60,000 nt of DNA, from NCBI RefSeq assembly GCF_963678635.1, contig NC_087065.1:66621374-66681373 (forward strand), given 5' to 3'. A program made the translations under genes and the position numbers. Below the pieces are notes generated by a model that worked only from the letters and a program-made list of their open reading frames with translations, had not been told where the DNA came from and did no database searches. Origin of the DNA: Symsagittifera roscoffensis. Lineage: Eukaryota; Xenacoelomorpha; Acoela; Convolutidae. This document shows, one piece after another, positions 1 to 12,571 of this stretch. Numbering within the stretch: the stretch's first letter is position 1; every line of letters begins with the position of its first letter.

Positions 1-1251
1 CTCTAACATCTCAATTACGAAAAATAGCAATAAAAAGGAGAGCATCACATCCTTCCTCAATCCGAGAACCAGATTTATTTTTAAGGAAACTAGTAGATAA
101 ACAACATGAAATTGGAAGAAACAGAAAATTTAAAACTACAATATGTGAACAACGTCCAGACCACTACTTCGCTTCGCACATAAACAATATCAACGACTCT
201 GATACTGATTTATCCGAAAAAATCACCAAAATTTTGAACATTTACGAGAAAAACCCAAACCGAAAAATTGTGTAATTTTTGTCGACGATACGGACACAGT
301 AACGCTGAATGCAGACAAAAACAACAAGATAACCAAAATAAACCGTAAAAACATAGAGAACCCAACAAATTTTTTCATCAATACATGAAGAAAGATCAAA
401 ATTTACCCAACAAAAACATTCATAGCAATAATAGTTCAGAAAAAAACCCTTTCAAATAACTCCAACTACTCTAGACAACAATAACCCTATAACACAAACT
501 TTAGATGACAATCAATATACTAAAGAAATTCACAAAAATTAAAACAGATATAGTTGATCAATTAGTCGAAATAATCAATATCAGAATAACTATTCAAGGT
601 CAAATTCAAATCAACACAGATTTAACGACAGATCCCAATCAAATTCTAGAAATCGAAATTATTCGAATAATAGATCTAAAAATTCCACATTTAACGGTAT
701 ATAAATTGTTCTAACAATCGGAATAGAATCTATTCAAACTATTGAAACCCTAGATAACAAAATAATCGATCACGCGATTATTCAAACAAGAGATCAAAAC
801 ATAATAATTATCAAAACAGATCACGCGATATTCCACAGAACAGAAGCTGAAGCTATAACATCAGACAAACAAACTACTCTCAATCAGCACAAAGAAATAA
901 CACAGGTTATCAAAATTTACAGCAAAATTATAGGAGTAATACACCTAAACATCAAAGACAAATCAATCAAGTACAATCAATTGAAGAAACTCAACCAGAC
1001 CCCCCCGGTACTGACAATAACGAAAACACAGAATTGCAATTAAACAACATCAATTGCGAATTCACAGATAGCGAAAGTGATACAGAAAACACAATTTTAA
1101 TTCAGATGATAAACGTTGAAAATGACTATGAGCCTATTTTATATCAACAACTGATATATTGTCACATATATCAAAACCATTATCAATTTCATTTGAATTA
1201 TTATACAAGACCTATATCCAATAATACAACAAAGGAAAAATACAAAAAATA
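1..1251 (+). pseudogene. gag: Gag C-terminal part with CCHC zinc knuckle and RS/N-rich tail (copy 1)
   Basis: Positions 1-240 match the Gag segment at 56930-57160 of copy 3 (shared LTSQLRKIAIK/RASHPS-type sequence). A zinc knuckle C-X2-C-X4-H-X4-C is readable at 271-312 (core CRRYGHSNAEC), which in this family binds genomic RNA during packaging. It is followed by an Arg/Ser/Asn-rich stretch at about 540-960 and an acidic SDSESDTEN segment near 1070-1095. The acidic tail is open from 1034 to 1251. Several frameshifts separate these pieces. An apparent 69-residue frame at 505-714 is the alternate frame of the RS/N-rich repeat and is not the gene. Confidence 0.7.
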
Positions 1252-1304
1252 GTAGAAGTAGTAACAGAATAAAAACCCACAGAATGCTCAAACACAAATA
1301 TTAT

Positions 1305-1850
1305 TTATCAAAACATACCTAAAAAAACACAATTACAAAAAAAATTTGAAAAATCCCACGTCATTTAGAAAGTCCAAAATCCAAACAATTGCAAACTCCA
1401 GACCTTGAAATAGAATTTTTAATAGATTCTGGAGCAGAATAAAATAGTATAAACTTTCCCACTTAGAATGAAATCAAAATTCTACACCAAAAATTAATAA
1501 TTTTCAAAACAACACATAGACTAGCAACCGCACAAGGATCAACCCTAACCAACGTTATGGAAAAATCCAACTCTTCCTTGTTTCCACTCGAACCATGGAA
1601 CAAAACAAACTCATGAGCAAACCATTTAAACAAACCTTCCATATCGCTGATATAAAACACAATATCGTTGGAATACCATTTATTACTAAATATATACCAA
1701 CAATAAATAACTTAAATAGAGTTCATGTCAAAGACAAATACACAAGAATGAAAAACACCTCTTTGACATTTTCTCAAAGAATAAACAAACAACCACCATT
1801 TTTCTCTAAATTTTACCCCATATACAATGTTTCTCATAACATACCTAGAA
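1305..1850 (+). pseudogene. Retroviral-type aspartic protease, tandem copy a (decayed)
   Basis: The active-site motif LIDSGAE is readable with DSGA at 1425-1436. It is followed directly by a stop and further stops. The downstream part (from 1595) is open through a stretch matching the protease flap/C-terminal region (NIVGIPFI) and a linker. The whole block is repeated at 1851-2360, offset 527-530 bp, about 85-90% identical by eye. The protease processes Gag-Pol in this family. This copy could not encode a full enzyme because of in-frame stops. Confidence 0.7.
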
Positions 1851-2544
1851 AAACACATTTCGAAAAAAGAAAAAATACGGACAATCCACTTCTTTTAGAA
1901 AGTCCAAAATCAAAACAATTGCAAACACCAGACCTTGAAATAGATTTTTTAATAGATTCTGGAGCAGAACCAAATATTATAAACATTCCCACTTGGAATG
2001 AGATCAAAATTCTACATCCACAACTGATACCCTTTGAAACAACAAGTAGACTAGCAACCGCAGAAGGATCAAACTTAACAAACTATGGAAAAGTAAAACT
2101 CTTCCTTGTTCTACTCGAACAATGGAACAAAATAAACTCATGAGCAAACCATTCAAACAAACCTTCCATATCACTGATATAAAACACAACATCATTGGAA
2201 TACCATTTATCAGTAAATATATACCAACAATAAACAAATTAAACAGTAAAATTCATATAAAAGACAAATACAAGAGAAAGAAAAGCACCTCATTGACATT
2301 TTTTCAAAGAATAAACAAACAACCACCACTTTTCTCAAAATTTTACCCCATATATAATCAGGAACGAAAACACCTGAAACCACTATCACGAAAGATGTAT
2401 AACTTTCCGATCAAACAAATTCACCAATATGATAAAGAGCAAAACAAACAACATCTCTTTATGTCTGAGCTTGATTTCAGAACAATTCAAAAAGTTTTCC
2501 GAGTAACAATTTCATCTATTAAATACATGAAAAAAAAACTCTGA
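1851..2544 (+). pseudogene. Retroviral-type aspartic protease, tandem copy b, with linker toward RT
   Basis: DSGA lies at 1955-1966 inside LEIDFLIDSGAEPNI, the normal active-site context of retropepsins. The frame is open 1595-2143, then shifts; the remaining part with NIIGIPFI (the counterpart of the family's ILG motif) is open 2122-2544. The linker after it has no recognised domain but is conserved in copy 3 (58762-58983). This is the better-preserved of the two protease copies. The frame change near 2120-2143 would still break the protein. Confidence 0.7.
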
Positions 2545-2740
2545 CATGGTTTCTGTACATATATATAACATTTCCCCATATAAAATAACCATACCACTAG
2601 AACTCTTAGGTTATTGCGAAACTAGACAGTTTCTCCCACAAAAAAAATAGCGTATAGAGTAAATAAAATTTTATAACTATTAGACATATGTCAGTCAACA
2701 ATTCTTGATGAAGAATTGTCAATTAACAATTTTTTAAGCA

Positions 2741-3690
2741 ATGAAAAACGTGATACAGATTTTTTCACAAAAACACCCTACTTCGAACCAACATTTCAAA
2801 CTTCAAAATATACGACAGAACATACAATTCGTTATTGGTAATAAACAATGCGAGTTCAACAGACTGTCCTATGGAGTTTCCATAGGACCCGCAGCGTTCT
2901 CAGCATTTATGAATAAAATTTTCAGGTTATTAACACTCAATAAAAAAGCTATTACAAATTTAGATGATGTTTATATGCAATCACAAACCAAAGACGAATT
3001 GTCTACTGTCTTTGAAAAATATAATCAGATATTACAAGAAAACATGAAAGTAGCCCCAGATAAATCACACTTTTTCCTAACACGAAAAAAATTCCTTGGA
3101 CATATTATAGAAAGAAACACTATAACTCCACAAAAACCTCGTATGAATGCAATCCAAAAACTTCAACCACCTTCAAATAAGAAAAAGATACAAGAATTTT
3201 TTGGAATGTTGAACTTTTTAAGTAAATACGTAAACAAATTGCAGCTATACTTTACACCCTTTTACAATATCCTTAGACAGCAAAATAATTTCGAATGGAC
3301 AACAGAACATCAAACGCGATTCGAAGAGATAAAACTCTTCTCACCGAAGAATTATCAAACCCTATTCCAAATCCCGATCAACCATTTTATGCTATGTGCA
3401 ACGCCTCCAATTTCGGCATCGGCGCAGCATTACTACAATCTCACAATGGAACAAATAAAACGAATCTCATTTCAGCAAATTCTAGACTATTTACACAAGC
3501 TGAACTTAGACGCTCTACCCTTATGAGAGAATGCACAGCTATAATAAATACAACTACAGAATATGAATTTTTAATACTTGGATCTAAACACCCAACAATT
3601 TTATTCACAGACCATAAACCAATATTTTTTCTCTTTACACAAAAATCAAACCAAATCATAGAGTTTACAGATTTCAACTTATTTCAATGA
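2741..3690 (+). pseudogene. pol: Reverse transcriptase and RNase H (copy 1, internally deleted)
   Basis: The RT palm is readable: an FVIGNKQCEFNRLSYGV-like segment, then LDDV with the catalytic box at 2957-2968, then KSHFFLTRKKFLGHII and GMLNFLSKY (RT thumb motifs). The catalytic box reads NLDD instead of the usual Y/F-x-DD; copy 3 has YLDD. The RT fingers are missing: sequence jumps from the linker to the palm at about 2820. The frame shifts near 3340. RNase H follows in the second frame to 3690 with NASNFGIGAALLQ, RECTAI and TDHKP. The first acidic residue of RNase H (normally D in DAS) is N here. Both lesions predict an inactive enzyme. Confidence 0.85.
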
Positions 3691-5631
3691 AATTTCCAAA
3701 CTTACATATAGTTTGGACAGCAGGAAAAAACCTTACACTACCCACACATTCAGTAGAAAAACACCACTTGAATTTATGACACGAAAAACAACAGTTGAAA
3801 TACCACAAAATATAAAAAATTTTGGGGCAAAAGACGAAACATCACCAAGATTACAATGCAAATATGCAGTAAAAAACGGTTTATAACAATCACAAATAAA
3901 TAATCTACAACATTCTCTACTATATCTAGATTGCCAAAATGATCACTACGAAGTAGATTTACTAGGAACATCTACATTTAACCGATACCATACTCTTCTT
4001 GGATAAAAATAATACACAACAAAAACCACTCAAACAAAAACTAAATAAAAAAATCTATTCCCTTTAACAGAAAAAAAAAATCTCACTGGTAATGTAAATT
4101 CACCAGGCCCACCAAATATTGATTCGAAACATACAATTAATCATATTTTTGGCCTTCATGACTCACTAGATACAATACCTCTCAAAAATGGAAATTGAAA
4201 ACATTTTTCTACCAATAACAGAAAAAGTTACCCTCGAACTATAAAAAAAAACATCAAAACCTTGACCCAGTCATTAGACAATTAAATTCTTGGCACACAT
4301 ATAAAACCAAGCCATGAAAACCAATACAACCAAACAAGGAAAAAAACCTTCTTAGATACTTCAGAAAATTTAACGACACCTCATTCAATGAAAAACGAAT
4401 ATCCTAGAATACCATACACTTGATATCAAAATAGCCTGCTTACCATTAAGTATGATCTTTACAGCTTTCATAATCCTCACTCTTTACACACTAAAAGCAC
4501 TCAGGAGCAGAAAAAACATATTCAAATTTTACACAAAATTTTTATTTCCCAAATGCACCGATTTGGATAGAAGTATTATGCAACGATTGCATAACATGTC
4601 AATTAAACAAACCATTCCAAAAATCAAAAATATATTGCAGAAAAACAAGATTTCAAAGATTTCGAAATCCTTTTTATAGACAATGGCACTGAATTTACAA
4701 ACAACCAAATCATTACACTAAGCCACTTATATAACATTAAACGCAAACCACGTACATCTCATGCACTTTAGACTAATGGTTTAGTTGAAGGCATTAACCG
4801 TTCACTACAAGAATATCTTAGATTTATGATTAACGGAAATGACACACGATATACTGATTGGTCAACAGATGTAAAATTATTCCCACTATCTTCAGACTCA
4901 CAAACCACAACAACCCTAGGACTATCAATCTACGAAATGGTTTTTAACCAGAAACGACGGAAACCAATAATGTTCACAGCTTATTCTTCAAAAAATGCAC
5001 AAGGCTATTGCCAACCAATTAAAGAATCAATATGTTACATTTTACCACTACATACTCATGATGAAGACCATTTTCATCATCCACAAATTTTAAAATTAGC
5101 TTCCGGAACACACAACGAATGGATTTTAAAGAGAGACAAAAAACCCAACGAAATTTACCAGAAAGTAACAAAAAAGATGTTACAAAGACAAGATATGAAT
5201 TCTGAATAAGTTTCCGATTTACCCCAGCTACAAATTTAAAAATTGGAACAAATGTTTTAATTCCAAACTTTACAACACAAAAAAAATTTCTAAAAAATTA
5301 CAACCACTCCAAAAAGGACCGTATCAAATAATTGATAAACCCACAGATGTAACATACAAATTTACAGACTTGAACAAAAAAGAAATCAATCAACATAAAA
5401 ACAATCTTTTACGTTTACTACCCAAAAGTGTACGCACTTCGAGAACATACTCAACTATACTCTTTTACAGGACTTAAGGTCATTCAAAATAGTTCAGAAC
5501 AAAATCAAAATTATAACACTGATACACAAGTCAAACAAAAACAATTAAATAAAAAGGAAAAAGAACCTTCTGAACAAATATCAAAAAACGTAGACCACAA
5601 AACGAAACCTGAAAAAGAACGAAAAAATTGA
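3691..5631 (+). pseudogene. pol: Integrase with GPY/F C-terminal domain and charged tail (copy 1, broken)
   Basis: Recognisable parts, in different frames: a zinc-binding CNDCITCQ near 4579-4602; a core-domain DNGTEF box starting at 4679; and NGLVEGINRSLQEYLR with the catalytic Glu codon at 4787-4789 (D,D35E family). Between the zinc module and DNGTEF the first catalytic Asp segment appears deleted. The best open stretch is 4826-5209. A GPY/F-type motif (GPYQIID) sits at 5316-5336 and is followed by a Lys/Glu/Gln-rich tail to 5631. Integrase inserts the cDNA copy into host DNA. Positions 3691-4440 hold only stop-rich remnants. Confidence 0.75.
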
Positions 5632-6278
5632 AAACAAGAAAACAAAATTTATACCACAAGATAAAAAAAAGAAGAAAAATCTCCACATAGACAATCAGCA
5701 CGACTCCGAAATCAGCCACGAAACGATTACAAAACATTCATCCCACAATCTAAAAAATTAAAGAAGGTTGAATTTCAAAAACCATTTTAAACTCAATCAA
5801 TTTTTTACCTCTTGAAGATATTTTCATGAACCAAATATTTTTCTCAAAAATTCATGCTGAAAAGCATTTGAACAAATTAGTTCAAATTCAGCCAATTAGA
5901 AGCATTTCCGATCCATCACCTCATTTTTAAGACGACTTCATTAGCCGACAAAGAACCACCCTCCAGGTCAAAAATAAGCAAACCACTAAACATTGACACC
6001 TGAAATAAACAAAGTTTCAAAATTACAACCCTCCCCTATCATGCAACACAAAGATTAACAATATTGTACCAACTTAGACCTCAAAAGTACCTCAGGCAAA
6101 AAAATTAATTTAGCCTAAAGTACAAAATAGACATGATCATTTAGCCTAAAGAAAGAATATCTCTCAAATACCCCCAATAGGAATAATAAATAACAACAAA
6201 ACTAAGAAGACACTTAAGAGCCCTCAAAATTTCCCCTCTCAAATATTGCCAAAACCCAACCCAATTGTCTAACAATCA
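5632..6278 (+). other. Non-coding stretch between pol and envelope-like region
   Basis: No frame longer than about 60 codons is convincing here. The short AT-rich motif TTTAGCCTAAAG recurs at about 6109 and 6139. In envelope-bearing Ty3/Gypsy elements the splice acceptor for the env mRNA would fall near this position, but I cannot pick one with confidence. Confidence 0.35.
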
Positions 6279-8655
6279 ATGAATAATCCAACCACACTTG
6301 AATTTAGCCTCAAAAAAAATAACTCGACAAAGAAATCACTTCTGCAAATGCTATTTTCTAAAACAGTTCATACAATCCGCATCAAAATTTCAAAACTTTT
6401 TTCAATAATTTCCAACTTTTTAAAATCTTTTATAAACTTCATATTCAACAATTTCGAACTATTCATCCTCATCCTATTAATTTTTTTTTCATTTTTATTC
6501 CCTAGCATAAACCTACATAAACCTTTCCAAAATCCTTGACCACCTCTTCAGGTACGATATTTCAAATAACCATCTCAATGTTCAAACAACTATTTAGTAG
6601 AACAGATGTTTTCCTCCTTTTTATAATAATTCTCACTTTTTTAACATCCCTAACAATGACAGTATGAAAATGTATAAAAAAAGCTATCGTAACCTTTGCA
6701 TTAGCAACGATACTTTTAATCCTTTTTATTGAAGGATATTACAGTAAACACAAAATTTCTTCTTAAAAATTTTTTCAAAACATTTTTCCAAAATTGCCAA
6801 TCAACAACCCCCACATCAGTCCCCATCAACAACACCAACACGTCCCAAGAGCCTCCAACAACACCAACAAATATTCAAACAAATAACCCTCAATCATCAA
6901 CACGCATCTTTTTTCAAGACAATCCATATACATTTGAAGAAAGACACGCACGATTGCCCGAACCACTAGAACCAGTCACTCGCCAAGCACCTTTAAGCGA
7001 ACCACAATACGAACCAGTATATAAAATATACCCCCTCTCCAACAAGATCTTAATAGAGCAAGACATCAAAGTCAAAAGCAAAACTCACTAGAAATAAATC
7101 GACAAATTATTCATCCAAGACGAAATAGAAATTTACAAAACCCCAGAGTTCAATTCAACATTTGTCATTCACCAACAACAAATCCTGTAAATCTTTCTAG
7201 CAGTACAATTCAAAGTACCCGACAGACTCCAACACCCCAGAGACTCCATCACGACTCCATCAGCCACATAATACATCAAACATCCCATCAGATTATTTAG
7301 GTTCAACCCCTACATCTGAAAAAATCAGAGAAAACCCTTTTTATCTCCCAGCCAGTACAGAAACACTCCCTTATTGGGTGACACATGTTTTTCCGATGCG
7401 AATCAAATTAAGTAAATGATCCAATAGACGTTTCATTTGACAAATCTTTGTCACTACCTGAAACTCTTTCACTTCCTTTGACAGAACTTGAAACACTCCA
7501 TCAATTATGCCAACTTGAACGTACACAAATTTTACAATCTCTTGCACTAGCAGTACTAAAAATCCCTTATGCAGGATATTTATTGTCAGGAAACAGATCA
7601 AATTTTATTGATCACGAAGGAAATAGATTATGGTATTACATCTGTACCAAAATTTTCACCTTTGTATGTATTCGAAGACAAAAGATGCTATAGGAGAATC
7701 CCAAAATTCGACAAAAATAAAGTACTTTTTGTTGATACACTTTCCCGCAGAACTTATATTTGGGATAAAGCAGTCCCATGTGGATCAGAATACAGCCATA
7801 ATGTAGTACAATTAAACCCTGACGAAGATAAATACTATCTTCTCACACCAGACCCTACACTTATGCAACCACTCAAAAAAATTTCACCAGAAAGCATTAG
7901 AGGTAGAACCCGAAATCCCAATATGGATTTACAATCAATAGGCATATACTTTAAATCAGACATTCAACATCACGTTCGAACACAGCAATTTCAAGAATTA
8001 CTCACAAAAATGGACACAATCCAACGACAATCCATAGATTGAAACCTACGCAAGCTTGCAGAAACAGCAGGCTTTTCAGACATATACGCACAAGACTATA
8101 GCGGATATTTTACAGACATAAAATATTACCCTTACTTTAATGGCTAAAAACTTCAGACCACAAGATATATCAACAATAAATATTTTTAGTTTTGTAATTT
8201 TGAAGAACGAACTTCTTGCCTTTCTAGGATGGCCCTACTACATCCTAGAAAGATTGACTAAATTATGCGCAATGTTTAATTTTCTTGGATTTCTTTTTTC
8301 TCTTTTAAAAGGAACTTACAATACATGCGCAATACACACACAAGTAAATAAAAAAGCTAGCGTAGCACGGATACTTTTCGCAGGATTTTTTGGAATATTC
8401 TCAACATCAATCAATAAAAGTCTTTTACCCGCTCAAATAAAAGAATACAAAACAAAGTTATCAACAACTCCAAACGCAAATGACGAATCACTAAACGACA
8501 CAAATACAACGCCCACAGCACCACATTTACAGAACCTCAACCATAAACATCCCTTATCACTAGTACCACGAAATTTCAGAAACATAGCCCTGACGGACCT
8601 CATATCTTTAAGACCTAATTACCCACAAAGCCCAAGTCAACACATATTAATATAG
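6279..8655 (+). pseudogene. Putative envelope-like glycoprotein region (copy 1, frameshifted)
   Basis: Open pieces in several frames occupy the position 3' of integrase where envelope genes sit: 6279-6539, 6729-7091, 7448-8042 (two overlapping frames, change near 7600) and 8140-8655. The first piece has a strongly hydrophobic segment around residues 45-75 of 86. The second is Pro/Thr/Asn-rich. The third is a soluble, charged ectodomain-like region. The last has two or three hydrophobic segments (about 8190-8310 and 8365-8420) followed by a polar tail, as expected of a membrane anchor. No specific glycoprotein family is recognised from sequence alone. At least three frame breaks make this copy non-functional. 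Assignment rests on position and hydrophobicity. Confidence 0.5.
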
Positions 8656-8710
8656 AACAACCACATACCACTAATTTTTGTTCTCAGAACAACCATCTTT
8701 TTAGCCCACG

Positions 8711-10673
8711 ATGAGCCTCCAAATCGGATCGCTCCATCGATCAATTTCCCACCCAGCCAACTTTCAGAACAACCTCCCCATCATCCCACTTTTTGCTTTC
8801 CTCCCACCTCAGTCACCTAATCCTAACTTTTCATTCAGCATGGAATCAGATACTAATTCCAACACAACAGTATATAACACCATCTCCCAATTCAACAACT
8901 CCGATATTGAAACACCCGACAAATTTGCTAACTCCGAACCCAGCCCATGCACACTTTCCCAGCCTCCCTTTCAACCTCTCCATTCCTCAGTCACCTAATC
9001 CTAACTTTTTATTCAGCATGGAATCAGATACTAATTCCAACACAACAGTATATAACACCATCTCCCAATTCAACAACTCCGATATTGAAACACCCGACAA
9101 ATTTGCTAACTCCGAACCCAGCCCATGCACACTTTCCCAGCCTCCCTTTCAACCTCTCCATTCCATTGTCAACATTGAACCTCTTTCCCCTTCTTCTCCT
9201 ATTTCACATGTCACACCCACATATTCCCCTCCCCTCTAACCAGCGAATCATCCGATAACAATGACCAAGATTACACACAAATTTCACATGAACTAGATAA
9301 TTTCATAACATTACAACAACAAATGCAACACCCTCAGACACTAACTCTTCACCAACTTTCACGATCCCTAACATCACCTAACCCTTCATCTCCAACCCCC
9401 TATTCAACTTATACACCCTCCCAAAACCCCACTTCTCCATCAACCCCATCCTCTAGTACCAACTGCGCATACCGAACCTTCAAAAGAACGTTCCCAAATA
9501 CCCCATTCCCATCTAACCCAGGAACATCCACTACATATATGAATCATCCACTTCACACTAATACGAAAGAATTCCTACAAGAATGCCTACCCTTTTTCCC
9601 ACAATATGCTTATTTCCATTCCGACCCCTAACGATGAAAAACCAAATTATGTCAACGAGCATGTCTTATATCCCACAATCTCATGGACATCTGATTACCA
9701 CTTTACTAATCCATTAATATTACCACTATACAACAACCCTCATAAAAATGAAGTAAGCAGCACCTTACTCTACCTCCTAACAACAGCACTAACCCCCGTA
9801 ACCACCAATTCACGCAAACAGGATACAGAGAATCATTAACAAAATTCACTGCACCAAAAGCAAATAATTACCCCATCGATTATTATGATCACAATATCAT
9901 ACGACCAAATGAAGACATTTGTCTACTTGGCGATCCATACACTAATCCTCAATTAACCGAAAAATTTTTCATTAAAACCTCATACACCTTCACCCTCAAC
10001 AACTTAACTAAAAGATATAACAAAGTCATCTCCGCAGCACTACGTAATACCAATGCTTATGAATCATACTTTAACAAATTCAACCATTTTTTACTAAAAT
10101 TTCATTTCCTCACACCCAAAGAACGTGATTTGCACTGTTCACACGAAATCATGTTACGAATTAAACAAACACATACGTACACTTATTATCAATTTATCCA
10201 AAGTCATTACATTGACAAAACACCATCACGACAACCTCACCATAGATTTCAATACATCAACTCAAAATACACATCACCGTTTTTCCTTAACTTCAGCTAT
10301 TGTATTAAATACACTAACCTACAAGGCACCCTCCGAAATCATGACCCTATCACCCAGATACAAACTAAACAAACTCTTAGACGTAGACGATTCCCGCCCA
10401 CTAGTTGTCCCTCATGAGTTCCTTCAGCCCGTCGAAGTTCCCATCCTAGAATTCATATATAACACTCGCTACAATCACAAATTATATAACCTAATACAAA
10501 ACACATCGTATGAACAACCACCTCACACTGATGAACGTAACATCATTAAAGCACTTGAATTGCTTTGGCCACTTTTGCAAAATAAACACATCTTTCGTTT
10601 GTTAGCTGAACTACTAAACTCATCTGATATCATCCACGATGTTTTTCCCCATGGCTTCTTCACCGACGATTAA
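8711..10673 (+). pseudogene. Extra ORF downstream of the envelope-like region, unknown function
   Basis: About 2 kb between the envelope-like region and the 3' non-coding region carries overlapping open frames (8711-8998, 8793-9239, 9323-9631, 9606-9839, 10125-10673), which look like one coding region broken by indels. The N-terminal third is Ser/Pro/Thr-rich with acidic clusters and carries a frame-disrupting 178-bp duplication. The C-terminal half lacks low complexity and looks globular, ending GFFTDD before a TAA at 10671. Standard Ty3/Gypsy elements have no gene here. I do not recognise a domain. It could be an accessory gene, a captured host sequence, or a second structural gene. No counterpart is visible in copies 2 and 3, because copy 2 is truncated and copy 3 leaves the window. 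Confidence 0.5.
8811..9166 (+). repeat. 178-bp tandem duplication inside the extra ORF
   Basis: The segment starting AGTCACCTAATCCTAACTTT at 8811 repeats at 8989, period 178 bp, with only about one visible substitution across the copy. Because 178 is not a multiple of three, the duplication shifts the reading frame and splits the Ser/Pro-rich N-terminus into overlapping frames. The near identity marks it as recent relative to the rest of the element. Confidence 0.95.
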
Positions 10674-12175
10674 AGTAAAATTAATTCAAAACTTAACTAA
10701 TAAAACCAAACAACACTAACCCTTATTATGCAATGTTTTCTCTTTTTTCTTTATAAGCACAATCATCAATCATCTACAAATGGAAAAGCTAAATAAAAAA
10801 CAGAAACTCTTTTTCAAAATCATTAATTTCTTTTAACCTATCCAATGACTGAAGCAATAAACGTATCCCGTACAAACCGGTGAATTAACATATAATTTAT
10901 TTTCCCCAAAGCGGTAAATATTCATAAACTGAAAATAACTTAATAAATTTAACCCCCATATCAAGCAGTAATTTTAATAAATTTCAAGTAGTAAATTAAT
11001 ACAAATTGTTCATAAATTGCAATTAGCAGTACTAATCATTTGCAGACGCTTCTTTGTATACTCTCGCCCACAAATTCCATCCACATTCGCACTGGTCGCC
11101 CACAAAGAATTGTTTAAAATGATGAACTTGAGTTTCAACTTTCACTGATAACAACTTTAACAAATTTCACACGTTTCCAATTTTCCTTTAACCCGGTTGG
11201 AAAGGGATTATATCATAATCCAAACTAACCAACTCAAGCTTACTAAACACCATAAACCACAACCTAATAGCATGACTAAGAAAACAAAACCCACGGTACC
11301 CAAACTGGAACAACACCAGCTTGACACCGGATAAATTATTCTTTAAAAGACTACTTTTGAGTCCAAACACAAAAGAACAAAACACCAAAACGTCGAAAGA
11401 CAAAACCAGAACAAACAATTTGATTTTTGAAAAAAGACAAAACTAAGACAACAAACGAAAACACTAGTAATAAAAAATGGCATGAAAAGTTGAACTTACA
11501 CAGGGCCACCCAAAAAGAGAGCACGAAATTATACCCTCACACCTGGCCTAACCCACCAGAAGAGGACGTCCTGAGCATGCTCTATAGCCGGCCTCACCCA
11601 CCGTGCTACATCCACGCTTTGTGACACACACAACACTATTTTTGACGAGAGTTACTCAAGTGTGAGTAGCTCTTAAAAATAACCGAACTAAAAAATAACG
11701 ATTTTGCGATAAAAACTAATATAAAGATCATAACTAAAAAATAGGATTAACAAAGATTTGTATATGTAAACAATAAATAAAATAATGCAGTATATAGATT
11801 ACAAACAGCCCAAAGACGAGCATCAAGGAATTTGACAACCCAACCACACTCCAAGTACGGAATGGCAAAACCCACCTGACATGCTGCCTACAGTCACTAC
11901 ACTCAATGGATTTAGAGTACGATTTGGCATCGCAGAAAAGGAAATTCATTGCAACAGAACAATGGCCATCTCAATGTTCAAATATACGTACAGATCTAAG
12001 TCACCAGGCATTGCATCCAAGCTCAAACTTCAGGCCACTCCCAAACGAGACTGAAACACAGTTCTCCACAAAACAAGAACAAACAATCATAACAAACCAT
12101 TTTGTCCATAACAAACCAACGAACTTCATCCATCCTCCATTGCAGATGAATATAAGAGAACAAAAACTACAATTC
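10674..12175 (+). other. 3' non-coding region of copy 1, with polypurine-tract-like sequence
   Basis: There is no convincing gene. The last 300 bp (about 11900-12175) match the sequence just upstream of the LTR in the - strand fragments of the tandem array (shared CSNIRTD-type coding remnant and GAACAAACAATCATAACAAA). An A/G-rich run AAGAGAACAAAAA at about 12153-12165 lies 11 bp before the LTR; the array copies have AAAAGAACAAAAAA two bases before theirs. This is the expected place of the polypurine tract that primes plus-strand DNA. Confidence 0.5.
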
Positions 12176-12571
12176 TCTAAGCCCCGGATGGGTGGAACCA
12201 GATCTAAACTAGTATTTATAATTGGTTATTATTATGATATTTTATCTCTATAAAATATTAAATACTAACCAATCATATTCCAGAAAACTAACAACCTATT
12301 TAATTGTAAAGTGTTGAAACTACTTGTAGTTTCAACACCAGAGCAGTTTGAATTAAATTTAGAATACAGTTGTTCTCATTCTGGAACTAACTGGCGTAAA
12401 CGGGTGTACACTATATCTATTGAGACTAGGAGATATAAGAGTAAGATTAAGATCGGTATTAGACTAAGAAGTTGCACGAATCTATCCGGCCGAAAATAAG
12501 ATAGCGTGACGAGCAGACGGTGTACCTTATCTGAAATTACTCTAGGAGTACAGTAACCAATACATAACTCA
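12176..12571 (+). repeat. 3' LTR of copy 1 (about 396 bp)
   Basis: It aligns over its length with the 5' LTR at 52598-52988 and with the - strand LTRs at 40593-40984, 44116-44507 and 47657-48048. Shared landmarks are GGAACCAGATCTAAACT near the start, a hairpin at 12311-12338, the promoter-like AGATATAAGAGTAAGATTAA, a GCACGAATCTATCCGGCCG block, and the end AACTCA at 12571. The left boundary is inferred by comparison with TG(T/C)AAA in the other copies and has decayed to TCTAAG here. Unique host DNA follows at 12572. Confidence 0.8.

Larger units (their letters stand above)
1..12571 (+). mobile_element. Ty3/Gypsy-like env-bearing LTR retroelement, copy 1 (5' end outside window)
   Basis: The order gag tail, aspartic protease, reverse transcriptase, RNase H, integrase, envelope-like region, extra ORF and 3' LTR is read directly on the + strand. 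RT before integrase is the Ty3/Gypsy/retrovirus order. The same family recurs at 16288-21153 and 52598-60000, and as a - strand fragment inside the tandem array at 39413-51025. The 5' LTR and most of gag lie outside the window. Every reading frame is interrupted by frameshifts or stops, so this copy is not expected to be autonomous. A resemblance to tunicate Tor elements is inferred from the architecture only. Confidence 0.85.

Noticed and set aside
505-714. 69-codon + strand frame near the start of the window
   Set aside because: Same artefact as above: an alternate frame of the RS/N-rich region in copy 1.
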